DNA from: Lysobacter prati
Lineage (GTDB): Bacteria; Pseudomonadota; Gammaproteobacteria; Xanthomonadales; Xanthomonadaceae
Assembly (NCBI RefSeq): GCF_009765215.1
Contig: NZ_VLNV01000005.1
Span: 62,001 to 126,000 of the forward strand
DNA: 64,000 nt
Direction: 5' to 3'
Shown here: positions 50,217 through 59,659 of the stretch, piece by piece
Layout: each line of letters starts with the position of its first letter
Numbering within the stretch: the stretch's first letter is position 1
Program-made: the position numbers and the translations under genes
The notes under the pieces: model-generated
The model's input: the letters and a program-made list of their open reading frames with translations, nothing else
What the model was told of the DNA's origin: nothing
Databases searched by the model: none

Positions 50217-51862
50217 GCATTGAGGTGCCGGTACGTCTCGCGCTTCGCGTGCTCGGGCCGGTGCGGCTCGAGCAGGAATCGGGGACATTCGAGCCGGGCG
50301 CGCGGCGTGAGCAGGCGCTGCTCGCCCTGCTCGCCGCCGAGGCACGTCCCATGAGTCGCGGCCGGATCGCTGCGATGCTCTGGCCCGACGCCGACGACGT
50401 TGATGCGCGCGGGCGCATGCGCCGCTTGTTGCACGAGATGTCGAGCCACATTGGGCACGACGCGCTTGTCACGGATCGGCAGACCGTCGCGCTCGCGAGC
50501 GATGTGTGTGCCGCCACCGATCTCGCCTCGTTGCGCCGCTCTCTCGCGGAAGGCCTGTATCGCTCGAACGAGGACGCGGGCGAAGCGAGCCTCGCCGCCC
50601 TCGAGCACGCGGGGGATCTGGCCGCCGCCGAGTTCGCGGAAGGGTTGGCGCTGGACGAATGCGACGAGCTGTCGGCGTGGCTCCAACGACAGCGCGAGTC
50701 GCTGCACCAGGCACGCGCGCAGGCGCTGACGCAGCTCATCACGCAGCTCGAACGCGCACAGCAGCACGAGCGCGCGTTTCACCATGCGCAAGAGCTGGTA
50801 GCGATCGATTCGCTGAACGAAGCTGCGCAGCGCCGGCTCATCCGTCTGTATGCCGCGGTAGGACAGCCCCGAGCGGCATTGCAGCAGTTCGAGCGGTGTC
50901 GGCAGATCCTGCACGACGAGCTCGGGGTCGCCCCGGAGGCCGCAACGCTCCGCGTTGCCGACGAGATCCGTGGACGCGACGCCGCCACGACGACACTGGC
51001 CGATGACCCACCGCCGGCGGTGGCGGTGCGGTTCACGCGCAGCGGCGATGTTCATCTCGCTTATCAAGTCGTTGGCGCCGGTCCACTCGATGTGCTGCTT
51101 ATCAGCGGCTTCATCTCGAATCTGGAGCAGGCTTGGGAGCCAGGCGGTCCCGCGGCATTCTTCCGCGAACTTGCGCGCGACTTTCGGCTCATCCTCTATG
51201 ACCGGCGCGGTGTCGGGCTCTCCGATCGGACCGTCGATCCCGCCGAAACATCGGTCAGCAGCGCAGACGCGCTGGCGATACTCGATGCGGTGGGCAGCCG
51301 GCGCACGCTCGTGTTCGCGGTGTCCGAAGGCGGCCCCATCGCGATTCGGCTCGCGGTCGAGCATCCAGAGCGCGTTGCGGGTCTGGCCCTTTGGGCAACG
51401 CTTGCCCGAGGCACCGCGACGCACGATTATCCGTGGGCACTGACTCCCCAGCGCTATGAGCGATGGCTCGATACGCTCGTCGCGCATTGGGGACACCCGG
51501 CTGCAATCGACACTTTCGCGCCCGACCAGGCGGGCGACCCACTGTTGCAGCGTTGGTGGGCGCGCATGTTGCGCCTGGGCTCCAGCCCGCGCTGCATGCA
51601 CGCCGTCCTGCGCACGCTCGCGCTGAGCGACGTTCGTGATTTGCTGCCGCAGGTGAAGGTGCCGACGCTTGTCATGCATCGAACGGGCGACCGCGCCGTG
51701 CGCGTCGACGCCGGCCGCCACGTCGCAGCGACTATTTCCGGCGCCGAGTGGCTCGAACTGCCCGGGACCGCGCATTGGTGGTGGTTGGGCGAGACCGCAC
51801 CGATCATCGATGCGATCAAAGCCTTCGCACGGCCCCTGAACGCGCAAGTTCCAGGACCGTAA
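50213..51862 (+). CDS. BTAD/SARP-like regulator fused to an alpha/beta hydrolase
   Basis: 549 residues in two parts. Residues 1-245 resemble the SARP/AfsR-type activator: a winged-helix-like start (LRVLGPVRLEQESGTFEPGARREQALLALLAAEA, split here as LRVLGPVRLE and ARREQALLALLAAE) and a bacterial transcriptional activation (BTAD) helix bundle (ALQQFERCRQILHDELGVAP). Residues 265-540 form an alpha/beta hydrolase: VHLAYQVVGAGPLDVLLISG, LILYDRRGVGLSD, nucleophile VFAVSEGGPIAIRL, acid HRTGDRAVRV and base PGTAHWWW. The elbow reads A-V-S-E-G, not G-x-S-x-G. A similar hydrolase is found joined to adenylate cyclases in other bacteria. Probable ligand-sensing regulator of the hydrolase gene and perhaps the autotransporter after it. 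Confidence 0.8.
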   Translation: MSIEVPVRLALRVLGPVRLEQESGTFEPGARREQALLALLAAEARPMSRGRIAAMLWPDADDVDARGRMRRLLHEMSSHIGHDALVTDRQTVALASDVCAATDLASLRRSLAEGLYRSNEDAGEASLAALEHAGDLAAAEFAEGLALDECDELSAWLQRQRESLHQARAQALTQLITQLERAQQHERAFHHAQELVAIDSLNEAAQRRLIRLYAAVGQPRAALQQFERCRQILHDELGVAPEAATLRVADEIRGRDAATTTLADDPPPAVAVRFTRSGDVHLAYQVVGAGPLDVLLISGFISNLEQAWEPGGPAAFFRELARDFRLILYDRRGVGLSDRTVDPAETSVSSADALAILDAVGSRRTLVFAVSEGGPIAIRLAVEHPERVAGLALWATLARGTATHDYPWALTPQRYERWLDTLVAHWGHPAAIDTFAPDQAGDPLLQRWWARMLRLGSSPRCMHAVLRTLALSDVRDLLPQVKVPTLVMHRTGDRAVRVDAGRHVAATISGAEWLELPGTAHWWWLGETAPIIDAIKAFARPLNAQVPGP

Positions 51863-52009
51863 CGGTTCCTGCACGCCTACTGCGCGATACTCGACGGAGT
51901 TTTCGCCAAGAAGTCCGTCTTTCACGACGGCATGTGTTGCTGCGCGGCGCAGCCCATCCAACGCAGAATCGCGCCACGAGCGCAGCTGGTCAGGCAAAAG
52001 GAAAACGCC

Positions 52010-55000
52010 ATGAACCATCTGCCATTGGCCCCAGTCGCCAATCGTCCGTATGCCCCTGCGCAGCTGGTCCCGCGCAAGGTCCGATCGCTTCCTTCAACAT
52101 TCGCTCCCAGGAGGCTCACTGCCGCGATAGTGATCGCGCTGTCCTGCCTGCCGCCTGTCGCTGAAGCGCAACTCGTCGTCAATGATGGCGCGACCTTGAC
52201 AGTCGACGCGCCGCTCGCAGAAACAAGCGTCACCGTCGGCAGTTCCGGAACGGGCACGTTGAACGTCATCAACGGCGGCGCGCTCGTCGTCGACGGCCTG
52301 ACGCAACTGGGCGTCGGCGGCACCGGGCTGCTGTTCCAGAGCGGCGGCACCGTTACCCTCACCAATGGGCCTCTTGAGCTCGGTACCGGGGGCATCTATC
52401 GCTTGGCGGGCGGCGTATTGCAGGCCGGTGGCGCCGGCGGAATCAACGGCGCAGGTATGTTCGAGTTCGCCGGTGGCACGTTGCAGGTGACCACGTCGGC
52501 GCTTACCTCCAGTGCGGCGGCTTCGTTGGCGGCAGGCACAACGTCCACGATCGATACCAACGCACTGGGTGCCACGTGGACCGGCTTGTTCACCGGCAAC
52601 GGCGCGCTCACCAAGGCCGGCGCGGGCACCTTGACGTTGACGCAGCCGATCGGCTACAGCGGCCTCACCACGATCTCCGGTGGCACGCTCGCACTGGCCG
52701 GCACCAGCCAGGTCATGAGCGGCGGTGTCGCCGTCGGCGCGGCCAGCATCTTCGATATCTCCGCGGTGACCGGATCACTCCCGGGATTTCCCGCTCCCAC
52801 CGTCGTGCTGCCAAGCCTGACCGGCGCCGGCACCGTGAACGTTGGCAACAACGCCCTGGCACTGGACCTGGCCGGCAACGAAAGTTTCTCCGGCACGGTT
52901 GCCCTCGGCGGCGAGGGCTGGCTGACACCACACGGTCAGTTCATCAAGGCCGGCGCCGGTACGCTCACCGTGGACGGCGCGACCTTCAGCGGTGGCCAGA
53001 CCATCGTTGTTGCTGGTGGATTGGCGCAGACCAGCGGCAACTCCGCCATCGATGCTCTGGTGCTGGGCCTCGGGGCTGGAACCAATGGCGTCCTGCTGGT
53101 TTCGGGCGGCTCACTGGAGATGGATACCGGCCTGACCATCGGCTCCTTCAGCGGCATCGGCCAGGTCACGCAAACCGGCGGCGCCGTGCGCATCTTCGCC
53201 GGCTGCGGCGACCTCACGCGTTGCGCGGCGTTCAACATCGGCAACCAGGGCGGTACCGGTACCTACACCATCTCCGGCGGCTCGCTGACCTACGACGGCC
53301 CCGGCCTGGCCGTCCTCGGTCGCAACGATGGCGCCAACGCGAGCACCGGCATCCTCAACCTGAGCGGCAGCGGCCAGGTGACGGTCAACCAGGGCAACAT
53401 CGTCGTCGGCAGCAACCTGGCTGCGAGCAACCCCGGCAGCGGCACCATCAACCAGAGCGGCGGCACGTTCACGGTCGCCAACGCTGCGAACCTGTTCCTC
53501 GGCGGCAGTGGCACCGGCACGTACAACCTGGCCGGCGGCACGCTGCAGATCGGCGGATCGTCGCTGCAGCGCAACTACCTCAACCTGGGCGGCAGTTACG
53601 CGTTCAATCTCAACGGCGGCACGGTGCAGGTCATCGGCGCGACGTTGAACACGAATCTCGACGCCGCGCTGCTGGCCGGCACCACTTCGACGATCGATAC
53701 CAACGGCTTCGGCGCGAACTGGTCTGGCGTGCTGTCCGGCGGCGGCAGCCTGACCAAGACCGGCGCCGGCACGCTGACGCTGACGCAACCGATCGGCTAC
53801 AGCGGCCTGACCACGATCTCGGCCGGCACGCTGGCGTTGACCGGCGCCAGCCAGGTACTCAACGGCGGCGTCCTGATCGATGCCGCGGGCATCTTCGACA
53901 TCGCCGCGGTGACCGGCTCGATTCCTCCGGCGTTCCCCGGGCCGAGCATCGTGCTGCCAAGCCTCACCGGCACCGGCACGGTCAACGTCGGCACCACGAC
54001 GCTGGCATTGAACCTGGCCGCGAACGAAGCGTTCGGCGGCACCGTCAATCTCGGCGGCGAAGGCTGGCTGCCCGCGCACGGACTGTTCATCAAGACCGGC
54101 ACCGGCACGCTTGCGGTGGACGGCGCCACCTTCAGCGGCGGCCAGACGCTGGTGATGGATGGTGCGTTGTCGCAGTCGAGCGGCACCACCGCCATCGATG
54201 CACTGGTGCTGGGCCTGAGCATCAATCCGGTGACGGGCTTGCCGTCGACTGGAACCATGAACATCAGCGGCGGTTCACTGGCGGTGGATACCAGCCTGCA
54301 GGTGGGTTCGTTCGGCGCCACCGGCCAGGTCACGCAGACCGGCGGCGACGTGCGCATCTTCGCCGGCTGCGGCGACGTCGCACGCTGCGCGTCGCTCAAC
54401 ATCGGCAACCAGGGTGGCACGGGTACGTACACGATCTCCGGCGGATCGTTGACCTTCGACGGGCCCGGCTTCTTCATCCTTGGTCGAAACGATGGTGCCA
54501 ATGCCAGCACCGGCACCTTGAATCTCAGCGGCACCGGCATGGTAGCGGTGAACCAGGGCACGCTCGTCGTCGGCAACAACCTCGCCTCCAGCAATCCCGG
54601 CAGCGGCACGATCAACCAGACTGGCGGCACCCTCGCCATCGACAACGCGGTGACGATGTACCTGGCCGGCAGCGGCAACGGCACCTACAACCTGCTCGGT
54701 GGCACGCTGCAGATCGGCGGTACGTCGCTGGCGCACAACTACCTCAACCAGGCCGGCACGTACGTGCTCAACCTCGGTGGCGGCACCGTCCAGGTGACCG
54801 GCACAGCGCTGACGACCGACGTCAATGCCACCCTGCTTGCCGGCAGCGCTTCGTCGATCGATACCAACGGATTGGGCGCGACCTGGTCCGGTGTTCTCTC
54901 GGGCCCGGGCGGGTTGACCAAGGCCGGCGCCGGCACGCTGGCGCTCATGGCCGTCAACACCTACGGCGGCCCCACCGCGATCAACGCAGGCACGCTGCAA

Positions 55001-57709
55001 CTGGGTGTCGATGGTGCACTGCCTACCGGCACCGCATTGACGGTGAATGCCGGCGGCACGCTGGACATGGCTGGCTTCGATTCGACGGTCGGCGATCTCG
55101 CCGGCGACGGCGCCATCGCCAACGGCGGCGGGACACTGACCGCCGGTGCGACGGCGAACTCTACGTTCGGCGGGGTGATCAGCGGCGCGGGCGCCTTGAT
55201 CAAGCAAGGCAGCGGCACGCTGGTGCTCGCCGGCGACAACACCTATGCCGGTGGCACCACGATCGCGGCGGGAACCCTGCAACTGGGCGCCGGCGGCGCC
55301 AGCGGATCTGTCGTGGGCGACATCGCCAACAGCGGCACGCTTGCAGTGAACCGGTCCGACACGTTCGCCATGGACGGCACGATCTCTGGAACCGGTGCGT
55401 TCGTGCAACAGGGAACCGGGACGACGGTGCTGTCGGCCGCGAACACCTACAGCGGCGGTACGCAGATCAACGCCGGCACGCTGTCGGTCGCCTCCGACGC
55501 CAACCTCGGCGCCGCGGCGGGACCGATCACGTTCAATGGCGGCGCGCTGGCCAACACGGCCTCATTCGCCACCTTCCGGCCGATCACGCTCAATGCCGGC
55601 GGCGGCACCTTCGACACGCGCGCCGATCTCACTGTCGGCAGCGCGATCACTGGACCCGGCGCATTGACCAAGGCCGGCGACGCCACGCTGATCCTCACGG
55701 CCGACAATACCTACGCCGGCGGCACTTCGATCCAGACCGGCACCTTGCAGCTGGGCGACGGTGGCAGCACCGGCTCGGTCACGGGCAACATCGCCAACAA
55801 CGGCGTGCTCACGATCGAACATGCCAATACGTACATGCTCGCCGGCCTCGTGTCCGGCAGCGGCTCGCTGCGCCAGAGCGGCACCGGCACCACCATCCTG
55901 ACCGCCGACGACACTTACAGCGGAGGCACCACGATCTCGTCCGGACGCCTGCAACTGGGCGATGGTGGCGCCACTGGCGCGATCGTCGGCCCGGTCCTCA
56001 ACGACGGCATCCTGACGATCAACCGCTCCGGCACGGTGGTGCTGGGCGGCGTGATTTCAGGCAGCGGTGCGCTGGAACAGATCGGCCCCGGCACGACGAT
56101 CCTGTCGGCGGCCAACGCCTACACCGGGCCGACCAGCGTCAATGCCGGCACCCTGCAGGCCGGTGCCCCCGGCGCCTTCGGAGCGACCTCGCAGATGACG
56201 GTAGCGGCGGGCGCGACGCTGTTCCTGGACGGCTTCAGCCAGACCTTCACCAACCTCGACAATGCAGGAACGGTGCAGCTGGCCGATGTCGGCGCCACGC
56301 CGGGCACCACCGTGACCATCACCAACAACTACCTAGGTCGCGGCGGCACCCTAGCCCTCAACACCACCGTCGAAAGCGACAACTCCCCCAGCGACCGGCT
56401 GGTGCTCAACGGCCCCGATGCCAATGCGACGGGAAGCACCACGCTGCTGGTAACCAACGTCGACGGTGAAGGTGCCATCACCGAAGGCAACGGCATCGAA
56501 GTGATCCAGGCCCACAGCACGACCACGCCCGATGCCTTCACTCTTGGCGCGCCGGTGCTGGCCGGACCCTTCGAGTACACCCTGCAACGCGGCAGCTTCG
56601 ACGCCAGCGCACCGGAGAGTTGGTTCCTGCGCTCCACGATCGATTGCAGCGCGCCGGGCGCTCCCTCGCCGCCATGCGACCCGGACGATCCCGACCCCGG
56701 TCCGCCGCCGCCGAACTACCGCCGCGAGGTGTCGCTGTATGCCGCGCTCGCCCCGACCGCGCTGCAGTACGCACGCACTCTGCTCGACACCCTGCACGAG
56801 CGCAGTGGTGAGTTGGGCCAGCTGCGCGGACGTAGCGATGTCGGCAGCGGCTCGGGCTTCGAAGGCAGCTGGGGCCGGCTGATCGGCGTTGACGGTGAAC
56901 GCGAAGGCCGCGGCGGCATCTACGACGAAGGACCTACGTACGACTACCGCTTCTTTGCCGTGCAGATGGGTGCCGACCTGCTTCGCCACGAACGCGACGG
57001 TGGCCACATCGATACCGCAGGCGTGTACGTCACTGCCGGCCAGGCAAAGAGCGACGTCGAGCACTTCGACGGCACCCTTGCCGGCGACAACTACATCGAG
57101 GGCTACAGCCTGGGCGGCTACTGGACGCACTACTGGCCCAACGCCGCCTACCTCGACGGCGTGGTGCAGGCGACCTGGCTCGACGCGACATCGAACTCCA
57201 ACCGCCCGCTGCCGTCCCTCGAGAGCGATGGCTGGGGCGGCGCCATTTCCCTCGAAGGCGGTTACCCGTTCGGCGTGGGTGGCAGCGGCTGGATCATCGA
57301 ACCGCAGGCTCAGCTGGTGTACCAGTCGATCGACATGGACGACGGCCGCGGCTTCAACGCGCGCGTGCGCTTCGACGACGTCACCTCGTTCGTCGCACGG
57401 CTGGGTGCACGCGCGGCAAAGACCTGGCAGCGAGGCGACGCGACCGAGCCCAGGCAAGTCTCGGGCTGGGCGCGCCTGTCGGCATGGCATGACTTCGAGG
57501 GCGAACCCAGGACGGAGTTCTCCACCGCGACCGGTTTCGTCGCTTTCCCGACCGACATCGGCGGCACCTGGGGCGAGTTCAAGACGGGGCTCACCGCCGA
57601 AGTCAGTCGCAATCTCTTCATCATTGCGAGCGTTGGCTACCAGCAGTCGGTCGATGAAAGCGATTCGCATGCATGGGACGGACAGCTGGGAATTCGGGCG
57701 AACTGGTAA
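52010..57709 (+). CDS. Giant autotransporter with PATR repeats and tandem duplicated module
   Basis: 1899-residue surface protein. A long signal region with a basic start precedes LTAAIVIALSCLPPVAEAQ. The passenger is a beta-helix with passenger-associated transport repeats (for example LTKAGAGTLTLTQP, NTYAGGTTIAAGTLQLG) at about residues 200, 585, 967, 1058, 1130, 1218, 1285 and 1353. A module of 381-388 residues is repeated in tandem (52549-53691 and 53692-54855), each with a close Cys pair (FAGCGDLTRCA and FAGCGDVARCA). A Pro-rich linker (DPDDPDPGPPPP) leads to the barrel from about residue 1577, ending GIRANW. AAAAGGAAAACG precedes the ATG. It is the last gene of a block that includes the two hydrolase genes. 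Probable adhesin or biofilm factor. Confidence 0.87.
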   Translation: MNHLPLAPVANRPYAPAQLVPRKVRSLPSTFAPRRLTAAIVIALSCLPPVAEAQLVVNDGATLTVDAPLAETSVTVGSSGTGTLNVINGGALVVDGLTQLGVGGTGLLFQSGGTVTLTNGPLELGTGGIYRLAGGVLQAGGAGGINGAGMFEFAGGTLQVTTSALTSSAAASLAAGTTSTIDTNALGATWTGLFTGNGALTKAGAGTLTLTQPIGYSGLTTISGGTLALAGTSQVMSGGVAVGAASIFDISAVTGSLPGFPAPTVVLPSLTGAGTVNVGNNALALDLAGNESFSGTVALGGEGWLTPHGQFIKAGAGTLTVDGATFSGGQTIVVAGGLAQTSGNSAIDALVLGLGAGTNGVLLVSGGSLEMDTGLTIGSFSGIGQVTQTGGAVRIFAGCGDLTRCAAFNIGNQGGTGTYTISGGSLTYDGPGLAVLGRNDGANASTGILNLSGSGQVTVNQGNIVVGSNLAASNPGSGTINQSGGTFTVANAANLFLGGSGTGTYNLAGGTLQIGGSSLQRNYLNLGGSYAFNLNGGTVQVIGATLNTNLDAALLAGTTSTIDTNGFGANWSGVLSGGGSLTKTGAGTLTLTQPIGYSGLTTISAGTLALTGASQVLNGGVLIDAAGIFDIAAVTGSIPPAFPGPSIVLPSLTGTGTVNVGTTTLALNLAANEAFGGTVNLGGEGWLPAHGLFIKTGTGTLAVDGATFSGGQTLVMDGALSQSSGTTAIDALVLGLSINPVTGLPSTGTMNISGGSLAVDTSLQVGSFGATGQVTQTGGDVRIFAGCGDVARCASLNIGNQGGTGTYTISGGSLTFDGPGFFILGRNDGANASTGTLNLSGTGMVAVNQGTLVVGNNLASSNPGSGTINQTGGTLAIDNAVTMYLAGSGNGTYNLLGGTLQIGGTSLAHNYLNQAGTYVLNLGGGTVQVTGTALTTDVNATLLAGSASSIDTNGLGATWSGVLSGPGGLTKAGAGTLALMAVNTYGGPTAINAGTLQLGVDGALPTGTALTVNAGGTLDMAGFDSTVGDLAGDGAIANGGGTLTAGATANSTFGGVISGAGALIKQGSGTLVLAGDNTYAGGTTIAAGTLQLGAGGASGSVVGDIANSGTLAVNRSDTFAMDGTISGTGAFVQQGTGTTVLSAANTYSGGTQINAGTLSVASDANLGAAAGPITFNGGALANTASFATFRPITLNAGGGTFDTRADLTVGSAITGPGALTKAGDATLILTADNTYAGGTSIQTGTLQLGDGGSTGSVTGNIANNGVLTIEHANTYMLAGLVSGSGSLRQSGTGTTILTADDTYSGGTTISSGRLQLGDGGATGAIVGPVLNDGILTINRSGTVVLGGVISGSGALEQIGPGTTILSAANAYTGPTSVNAGTLQAGAPGAFGATSQMTVAAGATLFLDGFSQTFTNLDNAGTVQLADVGATPGTTVTITNNYLGRGGTLALNTTVESDNSPSDRLVLNGPDANATGSTTLLVTNVDGEGAITEGNGIEVIQAHSTTTPDAFTLGAPVLAGPFEYTLQRGSFDASAPESWFLRSTIDCSAPGAPSPPCDPDDPDPGPPPPNYRREVSLYAALAPTALQYARTLLDTLHERSGELGQLRGRSDVGSGSGFEGSWGRLIGVDGEREGRGGIYDEGPTYDYRFFAVQMGADLLRHERDGGHIDTAGVYVTAGQAKSDVEHFDGTLAGDNYIEGYSLGGYWTHYWPNAAYLDGVVQATWLDATSNSNRPLPSLESDGWGGAISLEGGYPFGVGGSGWIIEPQAQLVYQSIDMDDGRGFNARVRFDDVTSFVARLGARAAKTWQRGDATEPRQVSGWARLSAWHDFEGEPRTEFSTATGFVAFPTDIGGTWGEFKTGLTAEVSRNLFIIASVGYQQSVDESDSHAWDGQLGIRANW

Positions 57710-57789
57710 CCAGGAAAGGGCAGCAGAGCCGCATCGCGGTGCTCAGGATGGGAAATGAACACGACGTGCGGCCATCTGCCCTTGATCTG

Positions 57790-59184
57790 CTACTTCGGCT
57801 GCAAGTACCCCGCGAACACATAGTCGGCGACCTTGTTGCCGGCCTTGAGGCCGGCTAGGCAGCCTTCGGTGAAATGGATGCCCGCATACACACGCGCCAT
57901 CACCTGCTCATGCTCCGCTGTTGAAAGCGACGGATACGTGCGAGTGATCGCCTTGGCAGGCAGGTCCAGGAGCGGAGCCGGCAGCGGTGCGGCCGGCACG
58001 TTCACCAGGCGCGTGAACGGCACGGCATCGCTCTTGAAGAAGCGCCGCATGGTTTGCGCGGCCGCGCCAGTTGCCGAGGTCGAAGCACAGGGATAGTCCG
58101 GATAGGGTGGCGTCTGCAGGAACGGCCGCCACGTCGGGTCGCTCTTGGTGTGCGGATTGCCATCGTCAGGCCAGCGAATCGCGGTCACCGGTCGCCAGAA
58201 ATTGTAGAAGTACTTGTCGGACATGTTCGTGATGAACGCGTCAGCGATGGCCATGTCCGCCAACGCGAGCAGTCGGGCATTTTGCCAACGGTCGAGCCCG
58301 CGGTTAGCCGCCGCATTACGGACGTTGGCGTTCCACTCCAGGCCGCCGCCGGCCCAGAAGCGCGCGATCTCGCTCAGGGGCGAGTTTGGCTGCGCACCAC
58401 GCACACGGGCATCGCCGACCGACTTCACCAGGTTGTACTCCGACGTGTACTTCGGCTTGCTGATCTTGAAAATCGCTCCGGGCGGTTGCCGGAACTGCGT
58501 TGCGCTTTGCACTGCGAAGGGCGTGACGAACGCCCAGCCCATGAACTGCGGGACGATCGCCGCCGGGAACTCCGGCGCTGGCGTCGCCTGGTAAACACCC
58601 ACTGCGGCCGGAAGTGAGTACGCCGGGGCATTAGGCGTGCCCGAGCCGTCTGTTGGCATCAGGCCGCCCGACCCATTGTCGGCGTAGCGCAAGGCGAGGA
58701 TCGTGTCCGCCGCCGACTCACCGGCGGCGATGCCGGCCGCCTCCGACGCGTCCGGTGCACCCGGCCCGATGGCAGCGTCGTACATCGCATTGATGGCCGC
58801 GATCGCGTTTGCGCGCGCCGTGGCTTCAGCCGGAGTGGGCGGGGCGGGCAACGCGCCGATCATGGCGAGTAGCGTCGTGTGATTGGCCGCTGCCACCGCT
58901 GCGTCGGGCGATGCGTTACCAGGCGCGGATATGACCGGCCGGTACGTTTGGTATCGCGATTGGATGGAGTTCAGCGCGTCGTGCACGGCCAGCGATGCGA
59001 TCGCAATCGCACGCGACTGCTGCTGCGGCCCGCCGAAGCGGGGTCCAACAACCGGTCCGCTGGTCAGCGCGTTCCAGTCGGTGACGGAATCGGCATGCGC
59101 GGGCAGTGCGATGGCGAGGGCGAGCGCGGCATAGAGCCGCAGCGGGCGCTGCGCGCGTCGGGAGTGCGAACGTGTTGCATTCAT
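57790..59184 (-). CDS. Vanadium haloperoxidase/PAP2-related exported protein, key His missing
   Basis: 464 residues with a signal peptide (LALAIALPAHADS). The C-terminal half follows the vanadium-dependent haloperoxidase/acid phosphatase plan: FWRPVTAIRWPD (K/R motif), PPYPDYPCASTSATGAA at the position of the usual PSGH motif, and MARVYAGIHFTEGCLAG with the third-motif His. In place of the Ser-Gly-His triplet the sequence reads Cys-Ala-Ser, so the acid-base His is absent. The enzyme may be inactive or do another reaction. GAGGATACC precedes the ATG. It converges on the autotransporter gene with an 80-bp gap. Confidence 0.78.
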   Translation of the reverse strand: MNATRSHSRRAQRPLRLYAALALAIALPAHADSVTDWNALTSGPVVGPRFGGPQQQSRAIAIASLAVHDALNSIQSRYQTYRPVISAPGNASPDAAVAAANHTTLLAMIGALPAPPTPAEATARANAIAAINAMYDAAIGPGAPDASEAAGIAAGESAADTILALRYADNGSGGLMPTDGSGTPNAPAYSLPAAVGVYQATPAPEFPAAIVPQFMGWAFVTPFAVQSATQFRQPPGAIFKISKPKYTSEYNLVKSVGDARVRGAQPNSPLSEIARFWAGGGLEWNANVRNAAANRGLDRWQNARLLALADMAIADAFITNMSDKYFYNFWRPVTAIRWPDDGNPHTKSDPTWRPFLQTPPYPDYPCASTSATGAAAQTMRRFFKSDAVPFTRLVNVPAAPLPAPLLDLPAKAITRTYPSLSTAEHEQVMARVYAGIHFTEGCLAGLKAGNKVADYVFAGYLQPK

Positions 59185-59659
59185 GGCGGTATCCTCGATG
59201 AGTCGGCGCGCATAGTTCAACGAGAACTCCGCATCGAACGGCCACCACTGAAGACATCGTTCAGCCTTTGCCGACAAGCGGCGTGAAGCTGGCACGGACT
59301 TTGACGGTGCAGCATGCCGGGACTGTGTGTAGTACTCCCTGCCTCGCGCGATGAGCGATATGAATCGCGAGATCCGGCCAGTCACCCGCTCCTCACAATC
59401 AGGTCGGGATGCTTACGGCCGAGTACTCGAGGAGCTTCGACGTGGTTTATCTGATCTTGGCCGCCGCAGCTATGCCGTTTGTTCGCGCCTTTGCACGGCG
59501 CGCCCGGTCGCGGCAGCGCCGCCAGCGTTTGTTGTGTCAACAACGACTGTGAACGCGGTAGGCCGGACAGAGTCCGGCCGCAATGCTTGCCGTCGCCGGC
59601 GCGGAGTGCCTCGCCCGACCGTCACGTGATCGCGGCAGGCTGGATAGTCCAATCCATCC
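59185..59659. other. 475-bp divergent intergenic region
   Basis: Between the PAP2-like gene (minus) and the UvrA-like gene (plus). Contains both promoters. No gene, repeat or RNA could be recognised; short frames here lack start signals. Confidence 0.45.

Noticed and set aside
50105-52018. 637-codon antisense frame over the two hydrolase genes
   Set aside because: Low-complexity shadow with no domain; the plus-strand genes have clear catalytic motifs and overlaps.
52576-56469. Very long open frame (about 1300 codons) overlapping the PATR autotransporter in another plus-strand frame
   Set aside because: Arg/Gln/His-rich shadow translation created by the GC-rich repeats of the real gene; no start signal or domain.
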